Below are positions 16,850 through 24,167 of a stretch of DNA of 64,000 nucleotides, in pieces. The stretch is from positions 1,674,001-1,738,000 of the forward strand of contig NZ_CP029378.1 in assembly GCF_003268675.1 (NCBI RefSeq). Direction: 5' to 3'. The notes below the pieces were generated by a model. That model saw only the letters and a list, made by a program, of their open reading frames with translations. It searched no databases and had not been told where the DNA came from. This DNA is from Streptomyces bacillaris. GTDB lineage: Bacteria; Actinomycetota; Actinomycetes; Streptomycetales; Streptomycetaceae. Made by a program: the position numbers and the translations under genes. The stretch's first letter is position 1. The number at the start of each line of letters is the position of its first letter.

Positions 16850-18022
16850 TCACTCGGCGCCTGCGCCACCCGCGGGCGGGGCCTGCTCGCCCTGGCCGGC
16901 GGCGGCGCCGGGGCCCGTATCGGTCGTCGGGTCGGGGGCGCCGGTCCCGTTGCCGTCGGGGGCCGACGGCGTGGGCGTCGGGGCGGGCGTGGTGCCGCCG
17001 CCGGAGGGGGTGGGCGTGGGGGTGGACCCGGTGCCCGGGCTCTCGCCGCCGGTGCCCGTGCCGGGGTCGGGGCTCGTGCCGCCGTCCTTGCCGGGGTCGG
17101 TGGCGGGGGCGGAGCCCGTACCACTGCCGTCGCTCTCGCCGTCACCGCTGCCGGGGGTCTGCCGCTGCTCGCCCTCTCCCCCGTCCCGGCCGGTGTCACC
17201 GGAGGGCGCGGGGTCGGCGGGGCCGGAGTCGCGGTCGCCGCCACCGCTCCGGACGACCGAACCGAGGGTGGTGCCCTTGCCGCCGCTGAGGTCGTTGCCC
17301 GAGATCATCTCGAAGACGGTGATCCCGCCCATGGCCACGGCGAAGACGGCGGCCGCCGCGAGCGCGGGCCGCTTCCAGCCGCGCAGCCGGGTGCCGTGGG
17401 TGGTGCCCTCGGTGAACGCGTCGTCGGCCGGGGCCTCGTCGGTCCCGGTGGAGTGGACGGCCGCCTGCGGCAGCAGCTGCGTGCGGTCCGGGTCGGCCAC
17501 CGGTCCCAGCAGCCGCGTGTGGTCGTCGGCGGCGGGGACCGCGCCGAGCATCTGCGTACGGTCCGGGTCCGCGACCGGTCTCAGGAGCTGAGTGCGCTCC
17601 GGGTCCGGGGCGCCGTGCGCGTCCACCTCCGGGACCGCGCCCGGGTCGACGGTCGGCAGCACCGTGGTGGCGTCCTCCGCCGGACCCGGACCGGGCTCCG
17701 GCCGCCGCTCGGCGGATCTGCGTCCGGCCGGCGTCGTCTCCTTGGTACGCACCGTCACCTGGCGGCCCTCCGGGTGGGTCACCTGGACCGTCACCTCGCG
17801 GATCTGCTCACCCGTGCGGCGGAAGAAGTGCTGGAAGACGGAGCCCCCGCAGGTGGCGACGACGCTCATCACGCCCGCCCCGGCGATGGTCCCGTACACG
17901 CCCAGCTGCGAGGCCGCCACCGCCGCGGCGACGGCCGCCACGGCGCTCCCGGCGACCTGCGGGAGACTCAGATCGATGCGCCTTTCCTTGGGTTCTATGT
18001 CACTTTCCGGCTTCTGAACCAT
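16850..18022 (-). CDS. repeat-rich hypothetical membrane protein
   Basis: 390 residues from the ATG at 18022 (MVQKPESDIEPKERRIDLSLP). A small hydrophobic double segment lies at about 20-58 (AVAAVAAAVAASQLGVYGTI). A basic stretch follows, then a region with four degenerate TQLL/TQML/TRLL units spaced about 15 residues (RTQLLRPVADPDRTQML and so on). Another membrane helix (RPALAAAAVFAVAMGGITVF) precedes a ~130-residue tail almost entirely of Gly, Pro, Thr, Ser and Asp. This looks like an anchored protein with an extracytoplasmic disordered tail. Function is unknown. The TQLL units resemble the FHA-bindable phospho-Thr linkers of actinobacterial kinase substrates, but that is only a suggestion. 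Confidence 0.75.
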   Translation of the reverse strand: MVQKPESDIEPKERRIDLSLPQVAGSAVAAVAAAVAASQLGVYGTIAGAGVMSVVATCGGSVFQHFFRRTGEQIREVTVQVTHPEGRQVTVRTKETTPAGRRSAERRPEPGPGPAEDATTVLPTVDPGAVPEVDAHGAPDPERTQLLRPVADPDRTQMLGAVPAADDHTRLLGPVADPDRTQLLPQAAVHSTGTDEAPADDAFTEGTTHGTRLRGWKRPALAAAAVFAVAMGGITVFEMISGNDLSGGKGTTLGSVVRSGGGDRDSGPADPAPSGDTGRDGGEGEQRQTPGSGDGESDGSGTGSAPATDPGKDGGTSPDPGTGTGGESPGTGSTPTPTPSGGGTTPAPTPTPSAPDGNGTGAPDPTTDTGPGAAAGQGEQAPPAGGAGAE

Positions 18023-18517
18023 TACCAGCCCCTGCTTGACATCTCTCCCACCATGCAACAGGAAGGGACAAATGAGCGAAGTGGATAGTTCCGTTTCCGG
18101 TGATTGTGTGAAGCACGCCACGCATCAGGGGCATATCGCAGGGAAGTGGGTAACCCAACTCCCGGGCCTCCCGAGAAGTTCGGCGGCGCGCCGGTCCACC
18201 CCGGTGGCCCGAATGGAGTACTGTGACGAGCCCTGGGGCGGACTCCCATACGGGTATCCGCAGCTACGGGAGGGGGCCGACGGCGGCACTCGAACCGGCG
18301 GCGCCAAGGCATTGCACGGGTGTTTGCTACGCAGAGCGGCCAAATCGGTCACTTTGGGACGCAAGAGACAACCGTGCCATGGCGGCGTTCCAGGGCGAGC
18401 GCCCGACACGCCGGGCAACTTGGCAAGGTTGTGGCAGGCTGCACCCGGGCAGGTCACACTCGACTAGCGGAAGCAGCGACGCACGTGACGTCGGCAGGCA
18501 CCACCCGGGAGGTCCCC
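18023..18517. other. 495-bp divergent intergenic region upstream of sepH
   Basis: No gene is supported here; in-frame extensions of sepH into the region lack the family sequence. It must contain the promoters for the minus-strand membrane protein gene and for sepH. It is less GC-rich than its surroundings near 18050-18130. I found no strong hairpin, tRNA or obvious operator. Confidence 0.5.
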
Positions 18518-19585
18518 ATGCCCGAACTGCGTGTCGTGGCCGTCTCCAACGACGGCACACGACTGGTGCTCAAGGCTGCGGACAGCACGGAATACACGCT
18601 TCCGATCGATGAGCGGCTGCGCGCCGCCGTGCGCAACGACCGCGCCCGGCTGGGCCAGATCGAGATCGAGGTGGAGAGCCACCTCCGCCCCCGCGACATC
18701 CAGGCCCGCATAAGGGCCGGTGCCTCCGCGGAGGAGGTCGCTCAGTTCGCCGGTATCCCGGTCGACCGTGTCCGCCGCTTCGAGGGCCCCGTGCTCGCGG
18801 AGCGCGCCTTCATGGCCGAGCGGGCCCGGAAGACCCCCGTGCGCCGTCCCGGCGAGAACACCGGCCCCCAGCTCGGCGAGGCGGTGCAGGAGCGGCTGCT
18901 GCTGCGCGGCGCCGACAAGGAGACCGTCCAGTGGGACTCCTGGCGCCGTGACGACGGCACCTGGGAGGTCCTGCTCGTCTACCGGGTCGCGGGCGAACCG
19001 CACTCGGCGAGCTGGAGCTACGACCCGCCGCGCCGGCTGGTCCAGGCCGTCGACGACGAGGCGCGCTCGCTGATCGGGGAGACCGACGACGCGGCGCCCG
19101 AGCCGAGCTTCCCGTTCGTGCCCCGGATCGCCCGGCTGCCGCGCGACCGGCCGCTGGACCGCACCCTGGACCGGCAGATCGAGCGGCATGTGGAACGGCC
19201 CGTTCCGGCTCCCGAGCCGGAGGAGTACGTGAGCAGCGCCTCGGCCGGTGAGCGGGACTCGCTGACCAGCCTGCTGGAGGCGGTGCCGAGCTTCCGGGGC
19301 GACATGGTGGTGCCGGAGCGGCCCACGCAGCCCGAGCCGCCCGCGCTGGAGCCCGCGGCCGAGGAGGCCGAGGCGGACGAACCGCCCGCGGCGGCGGCCT
19401 CCGCCGGTGCCGGTTCGGCGTACGCGGACGTGCTGATGCCGAGGGCGGTGGCCGGTCACCGCGACCGGCTGACCGGGACGACGGACCGTCAGGCGGAGGC
19501 GGACGGGGTCCGGCCGGGGCGGCGGGCGGCCGTGCCGAGCTGGGACGAGATCGTCTTCGGTACCCGCCGCAAGAAGCAGGACTGA
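18518..19585 (+). CDS. sepH: cell division protein SepH
   Basis: 355 residues starting MPELRVVAVSNDGTRLVLKA at the ATG at 18518 (GGGAGG upstream). The N-terminal DUF3071 domain contains a helix-turn-helix-like segment (IRAGASAEEVAQFAGIPVDRVRRFEGPVLAERAFMAE) and then the WDSWRRDDGTWEVLLVYRV strand region. The rest is a poorly conserved acidic, Pro-rich linker with a short conserved C-terminus, RRAAVPSWDEIVFGTRRKKQD. In Streptomyces SepH binds FtsZ and stimulates filament assembly through its N-terminal domain, supporting sporulation septation. The disordered middle is normal for the family. Confidence 0.93.
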   Translation: MPELRVVAVSNDGTRLVLKAADSTEYTLPIDERLRAAVRNDRARLGQIEIEVESHLRPRDIQARIRAGASAEEVAQFAGIPVDRVRRFEGPVLAERAFMAERARKTPVRRPGENTGPQLGEAVQERLLLRGADKETVQWDSWRRDDGTWEVLLVYRVAGEPHSASWSYDPPRRLVQAVDDEARSLIGETDDAAPEPSFPFVPRIARLPRDRPLDRTLDRQIERHVERPVPAPEPEEYVSSASAGERDSLTSLLEAVPSFRGDMVVPERPTQPEPPALEPAAEEAEADEPPAAAASAGAGSAYADVLMPRAVAGHRDRLTGTTDRQAEADGVRPGRRAAVPSWDEIVFGTRRKKQD

Positions 19586-19604
19586 CCGGGAGTGCCGGTC
19601 GGCG

Positions 19605-19644
19605 GGAGAGGGGCCCGTACGCGATGGCGTACGGGCCCCTCTCC
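19605..19644. terminator. bidirectional terminator hairpin
   Basis: Perfect 18-nt arms (19605-19622 and 19627-19644) with a GATG loop. It lies between the convergent sepH and sulfurtransferase genes. Confidence 0.9.
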
Positions 19645-19660
19645 GTCCTGCCGCCGGTCC

Positions 19661-20491
19661 TTACCTCGGGTCGGGGCCGGTGGCGACCGGACGGGCGGGG
19701 TCGGCGGACCACTCGGACCAGGAGCCGGGGTAGAGCGCGGCGGGGATGCCGGCGATCTCCAGGGCCAGCACCTCGTGGGCGCCGGAGACCCCCGAGCCGC
19801 AGTAGACGCCGACGGGCCCGTCGCTCTTCCCCGCCCCGAGCGCGGTGAACCGTTCGGTGAGCCGTTCGGCCGGAAGGTAGCGGCCGTCCTCGGTGACGTT
19901 CTGGGTGGTCGGGGCGGAGACGGCCCCGGGGATGTGGCCGCCGACCCGGTCGATGGGCTCGACGTCGCCCCGGTAGCGCTCGGCCGCCCGGGCGTCCAGG
20001 AGCAGTCCCGTACGGGCGAGGGCGGCGGCCCCGTCCGCGTCCAGGGTGGGCAGGGCGCCCGGCTTCGGCCGGAAATCGCCCTCGGCCGGGTACGGGATCT
20101 CGGTGGTGAGGCCGCCGGTCCACGCGGCGAGCCCGCCGTCCAGGACCCGCACGTCCGGGTGGCCCGTCCAGCGCAGCAGCCACCAGGCGCGGGCGGCGGC
20201 CCAGCCCTGCCCGCCGTCGTAGACCACGACCGGGGTGTCCTGGCCGACCCCGGCCCGGCGCATCACGGCGCCGAAGGCCTCCGGGTCCGGGAGGGGGTGG
20301 CGGCCGCCGCTGCCCGCCGGTCCGGCCAGCTCCGCGTCGAGGTCGACGAAGACGGCGCCGGGGAGGTGGCCCGCCTCGTAGTCGGGGCGGCCGTGCGGAC
20401 CACCCAACTGCCAGCGGACGTCCAGGAGGACCGGGGGCCGCGGTCCCGCCGACTCGCTCGCGTATTCGGTTGCGGTGATGATGGGCTTCAT
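19661..20491 (-). CDS. thiosulfate/mercaptopyruvate sulfurtransferase (two rhodanese domains)
   Basis: 276 residues from the ATG at 20491. The N-terminal rhodanese domain (VLLDVRWQLG, HLPGAVFVDLD) is inactive. The C-terminal domain has DARAAERYRG, GHIPGAVSAP and the active-site loop YCGSGVSGAHE with the catalytic Cys. The CGSGVSG loop is closer to the mercaptopyruvate-sulfurtransferase/SseA type than to CRxGx[RT] thiosulfate enzymes, so substrate preference is uncertain. It is a cytoplasmic sulfur-transfer enzyme. Further upstream in-frame ATGs lie in promoter-like sequence and are rejected. Confidence 0.88.
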   Translation of the reverse strand: MKPIITATEYASESAGPRPPVLLDVRWQLGGPHGRPDYEAGHLPGAVFVDLDAELAGPAGSGGRHPLPDPEAFGAVMRRAGVGQDTPVVVYDGGQGWAAARAWWLLRWTGHPDVRVLDGGLAAWTGGLTTEIPYPAEGDFRPKPGALPTLDADGAAALARTGLLLDARAAERYRGDVEPIDRVGGHIPGAVSAPTTQNVTEDGRYLPAERLTERFTALGAGKSDGPVGVYCGSGVSGAHEVLALEIAGIPAALYPGSWSEWSADPARPVATGPDPR

Positions 20492-20799
20492 GGGTGCCAT
20501 CCTCGCGCAGAGGCCGTGGCACCCGTACCGGCATCGGTACGGATTCACCGCAGCGTGGCGGTCTCCCTCCACCGGAGCCACCGATTCCGACGGCTCCATC
20601 GGCCCCACCCGCTCAACCCGCTCAACCGAGAACCCGGCGAGCACCGAGAACCCGGCGTACGCGGCGCGGCCGGGGCCGCACGCGCGGCGGGTGGTGCGAG
20701 CATCTGCACGGGGTGTGCGGTCCGCGTCCCGACCCGGGACGGCCGCACCGCCGCGTTCCCCTGTACGGCCACCACAACGGTCCGAGGAGAGACAAGACG

Positions 20800-21576
20800 A
20801 TGACCGAGGCTGCCGCCCGGCGTACGCCCGGAACACCTTGCTGGGTGAGTCTGATCGTGCACGGCCTGACCGCGACCCAGGAGTTCTACGGGGACCTGTT
20901 CGGCTGGGAGTTCCGCCCGGGCCCCGACCAGCTGGGCCCTTACGTCCGGGGGTTCCTCGACGGGAAGGAGGTCGCGGGCATCGGCCAGCTGCCGCCCGAC
21001 CGGCACCTCCCGATCGCCTGGACCACCTATCTGGCGTCGGACGACGCGGATCTGACCGCCGAGGTGATCCGCTCCTGCGGCGGTACGGTCGCGGTCGGCC
21101 CGATCGACGCGGACGAGGCGGGGCGGCTCGCCATCGCCTCGGACCCGGGCGGGGCGGTCTTCGGCGTCTGGCAGGCCGCGGACCACATCGGGACCATGAC
21201 GGCGGGCGCCCCCGGCACCCCCGTCTGGAACGAGCTGGTGACCCGGGAGACCTCGATGGTCGCGAAGTTCTACCAGACGGTCTTCGGTTACGAGACCGAG
21301 GCGGTGGTCTCCGCCGACTTCGACTACCAGACCCTGCACCTGGAGGGGCGCCCGGTGGCCGCCCTGCACGGGGTCGGCCAGGCGCTGCCGCGTGACCGGG
21401 GCCCGCACTGGATGACGTACTTCGAGGTCGCGGACGTGGACGAGGCGGCCGCCCGGGTGGTGGAGCTGGGCGGGCACATCCTCCAGCCGCCGCGCGAGGG
21501 GGCGAGCGGCCGGCTGGCGACGGTGGCCGACCCGGAGGGCGCGGCCTTCACCATCGTCCGGTCGTCCGGGGAGTAA
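20800..21576 (+). CDS. VOC family protein with two glyoxalase-like domains
   Basis: 258 residues from the ATG at 20800, with GAGGAGAG about 8 nt upstream. Two vicinal-oxygen-chelate repeats are seen: GTPCWVSLIVHGLTATQEFYGDLFGWEF...GAVFGVWQ and GTPVWNELVTRETSMVAKFYQTVFGYE...GAAFTIVR. Such proteins bind a metal or act as antibiotic-binding or glyoxalase-like enzymes. The substrate cannot be read. A 308-bp gap upstream holds an 18-bp imperfect tandem duplication (20625-20657) and no gene. Confidence 0.88.
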   Translation: MTEAAARRTPGTPCWVSLIVHGLTATQEFYGDLFGWEFRPGPDQLGPYVRGFLDGKEVAGIGQLPPDRHLPIAWTTYLASDDADLTAEVIRSCGGTVAVGPIDADEAGRLAIASDPGGAVFGVWQAADHIGTMTAGAPGTPVWNELVTRETSMVAKFYQTVFGYETEAVVSADFDYQTLHLEGRPVAALHGVGQALPRDRGPHWMTYFEVADVDEAAARVVELGGHILQPPREGASGRLATVADPEGAAFTIVRSSGE

Positions 21577-21604
21577 GGAGGCACCTCAGGGCCCTCCAGA
21601 CCCC

Positions 21605-22258
21605 TCAGCCGTCCGCCGCGACCGGGAGCACGTCCGGGGAGAGGGCACCTGCGCGGGCGGTCTCGGCGGTCATCCGGCGGCGGTGGTGGCGTCGGCACAG
21701 CACCTCGTAACCGACCTCGTCCGCCTGCCGGTTGACGTCCCCGACCACGACCTGGGCGCCCTCCACGACCATCTCGCCGCCCACCGTACGGGCGTTGTGC
21801 GTGGCCCGGGCCCCGCACCAGCAGAGCGCCTCCACCTGGAGCGCCTCTATCCGGTCGGCCAGCTCCATCAGCCGCTGGGAGCCGGGGAAGAGCTTGGTCC
21901 GGAAGTCCGTGGTGATGCCGAAGGCGAAGACGTCGAGGCCCAGGTCGTCGACGACACGTGCCAACTGGTCGATCTGGGCCGGGGCGAGGAACTGCGCCTC
22001 GTCCACGATCACGTAGTCCACCTTGCCGCCGCGGCTGACCCGGTCGACGATGTGCGCGTAGACGTCCATGCCCTCCTCGGCCTCCACCGCGTCGGTCACC
22101 AGGCCGAGCCGGGAGGAGAGCTTGCCCTGGCCCGCCCGGTCGTCACGGGTGAAGATCACGCCCTGGAGGCCGCGCGCGGAGCGGTTGTGACCGATCTGCA
22201 GGGCCAGCGTGCTCTTTCCGCAGTCCATGGTTCCGGAGAAGAACACCAGCTCGGGCAT
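21605..22258 (-). CDS. tdk: thymidine kinase (type II)
   Basis: 217 residues. The P-loop FSGTMDCGKST lies at about 8-18, then VIVDEAQFL (Walker B and catalytic Glu) and FGITTDFRTKLFPGS (lasso region). The zinc-binding cysteines are CWCG and CRRHH. It phosphorylates thymidine to dTMP with ATP in nucleoside salvage. The size fits the family, with a slightly longer C-terminal tail. It precedes the dnase-like phosphodiesterase gene with about a 60-nt gap. Confidence 0.95.
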   Translation of the reverse strand: MPELVFFSGTMDCGKSTLALQIGHNRSARGLQGVIFTRDDRAGQGKLSSRLGLVTDAVEAEEGMDVYAHIVDRVSRGGKVDYVIVDEAQFLAPAQIDQLARVVDDLGLDVFAFGITTDFRTKLFPGSQRLMELADRIEALQVEALCWCGARATHNARTVGGEMVVEGAQVVVGDVNRQADEVGYEVLCRRHHRRRMTAETARAGALSPDVLPVAADG

Positions 22259-22318
22259 GAGGGGTCGAGCACCTTTCAGGACAGCGGACTTTCAGAACAG
22301 CGGAGGGGGAGAACGCGG

Positions 22319-23506
22319 TTACGAGCGTACTTCGAGCAGCGGGACGAGCTGTTCGACGGGGGTCAGGGAGCCGTGCATGCCGACCATGGCCGACTCGTGC
22401 GGCTCGTTGACCGAGGCGGTGATGACGACGTCGTCGTGGGCGGCGGCGACCACATCGCCGATCCGGCCGTACACCCGCTCGTCGACGGCGGGCCCGAACC
22501 AGCCGGCCGCGATGGCCTCGTCCCGGCTCGCCACCCAGAACTGCTCGCCGAGCACCTCGCGCCAGACGGCCAGGACGTCCCCCTGGGCGCCGGGCACCGC
22601 GTAGACATGGCGGGCGCGGCCCTCGCCGCCGAGCAGCGCGACGCCCGCGCGCAGCTCCCAGTCCTCGTCGAAGTCGATCCGGGACTGCTCGTCGAAGGGG
22701 ATGTCGATCATGCCGTGGTCGGCGGTGATGTAGAGCGCCGAGCGCGGCGGGAGCTGTTCCGCGAGGCGCTGGGCGAGCCCGTCGACGTACATCAACTGGC
22801 CACGCCAGGCGTCGGAGTCGACGCCGAAGCGGTGACCCTTGCCGTCGACCTCGCTGTAGTACGTGTAGACGAGCGAGCGGTCTCCGGCGGCGAGGCGCTG
22901 GGCGGCGGTGTCCATCCGGTCCTCGCCGGAGAGCCGGCCGAGGAAGGAGCCGCCGCTGAGGCCGATCTTGGTGAGCGGGGTGTGCTCGAAGTCCGGCGAC
23001 GAGACCTGCGCGGTGCGCACGCCCGCCGCGTCGGCCAGCTGGAAGACCGTGGGATACGGCTGCCAGACCTTGGGCTCGCTCCACGGGCGCCAGCGGAGCT
23101 GGTTCATCAGCTCGCCGGTCTCCGGATTGCGCACGGTGTAGCCGGGCAGACCGTGGGCGCCGGGCGGCAGTCCCGTACCGACCGAGGCGAGCGAGGTCGC
23201 GGTGGTGGAGGGGAAGCCCGCGGTGATGGGGCGGCCGGTGCCACCGCGCGAGGTGGGGAGCAGGGAGTGCAGGAAGGGGGCCTCGTCGGGGTGGGCCTTG
23301 ATCTGCTCCCAGCCGAGGCCGTCGATCAGGAAGACGCAGTTGCGGTCGGCGGGTGTCAGCTCGGGGATGGTGGCGGTGAGCCCCTCCACCCCCTGCCCGG
23401 CGGCGAGCGTCGGCAGCAGGTCGGCCAGCGAGCCGCTGCCGTACGCCGGGGCGGGCGCGGTGTCGAGCGCGAGCGGGACCGGGTCCTGCCAGGCGGGCTG
23501 GGCCAT
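22319..23506 (-). CDS. alkaline phosphatase superfamily (nucleotide pyrophosphatase/phosphodiesterase-like) protein
   Basis: 395 residues. The core motifs of the phosphodiesterase branch are present: VFLIDGLGWEQ (first metal Asp), GFPSTTATSL (Thr nucleophile), YYSEVDGKGHRFG and ITADHGMIDIP (metal-binding Asp-His). No signal peptide is evident, so it is probably cytoplasmic. Two starts overlap the upstream stop: a GTG at 23509 (GTGA overlap) and the ATG at 23506 (TGATG), so the gene is translationally coupled to DUF5998. Substrate unknown. Confidence 0.86.
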   Translation of the reverse strand: MAQPAWQDPVPLALDTAPAPAYGSGSLADLLPTLAAGQGVEGLTATIPELTPADRNCVFLIDGLGWEQIKAHPDEAPFLHSLLPTSRGGTGRPITAGFPSTTATSLASVGTGLPPGAHGLPGYTVRNPETGELMNQLRWRPWSEPKVWQPYPTVFQLADAAGVRTAQVSSPDFEHTPLTKIGLSGGSFLGRLSGEDRMDTAAQRLAAGDRSLVYTYYSEVDGKGHRFGVDSDAWRGQLMYVDGLAQRLAEQLPPRSALYITADHGMIDIPFDEQSRIDFDEDWELRAGVALLGGEGRARHVYAVPGAQGDVLAVWREVLGEQFWVASRDEAIAAGWFGPAVDERVYGRIGDVVAAAHDDVVITASVNEPHESAMVGMHGSLTPVEQLVPLLEVRS

Positions 23507-24102
23507 CACCGGCCGGTCGCGGCGGTGGCGGCCGTGGCCTCGGAGAGGGACTGGGCGAAGGCGAGGGTCTGGCGGACGGCGTCGGGGCCGTCACCGGCCT
23601 CGCTGACGCGCAGGCTCAGGTCGTCGGCGGTGGAGCTGCCCGTGTAGCCGTGGTCGGCCTCGCAGTTGGTGTCGCCGCAGGCGGCGGGCTCCAGGTCGAT
23701 CCGGGAGACCGCGCCCCAGCCGATGGTGAGGACGACCTCGCGGGGCAGGGTGCCCGGGACGTACTTCTCCGGGTTGGCCACCACCCGGCTGACCACGACG
23801 GAGGAGATCCGCTCCAGCTTCACCGACTCGGTGGAGGTGGTGGCGTACGGCGTCGGGGAGCTGGTGTCGGCGGCCTGCTCGTCGGTGTGGCTGACGATGA
23901 ACCGGTTCTCCGTCAGGACGAGGACCGTGGCATGGCGACGGACCTCGTTGGAGTCGAACGTGGTCTCCTGGTGGACCAGGTACGAAGCGACCGGCTCCCC
24001 GCCGACGGCGGCCTCGACCGCCTCGGCCACGAGGGCCGGGTAGTAGCCGCTGCGCTCGATCGCCGCGCGCAGCCCCTGGGTCGTCGTACCGGTCTTTGCC
24101 AT
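23506..24102 (-). CDS. DUF5998 family protein
   Basis: 198 residues from the ATG at 24102 (MAKTGTTTQGLRAAIERSGYYP). The sequence has ASYLVHQETTFDSNEVRRH, then LVLTENRFIVSHTDEQ and ISSVVVSRVVANPEKY, all typical of a soluble strand-rich domain found next to the phosphodiesterase gene in actinobacteria. Two cysteines (ACGDTNCEADHG) could bind metal. Function is unknown. It is the first gene of a two-gene coupled operon. Confidence 0.85.
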   Translation of the reverse strand: MAKTGTTTQGLRAAIERSGYYPALVAEAVEAAVGGEPVASYLVHQETTFDSNEVRRHATVLVLTENRFIVSHTDEQAADTSSPTPYATTSTESVKLERISSVVVSRVVANPEKYVPGTLPREVVLTIGWGAVSRIDLEPAACGDTNCEADHGYTGSSTADDLSLRVSEAGDGPDAVRQTLAFAQSLSEATAATAATGR

Positions 24103-24167
24103 GTGCACCATCCTACGGGGGGCCGGTGACTGCCGGGGACGCCCTGGGGGCTCCCGGACGGGGCGGA

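Noticed and set aside
18270..18350. A tRNA-like GGTTCGAGT word on the minus strand upstream of sepH
   Set aside because: The flanking arms cannot form a 5-bp T-stem, and no acceptor or anticodon arm is present, so it is not a tRNA gene.
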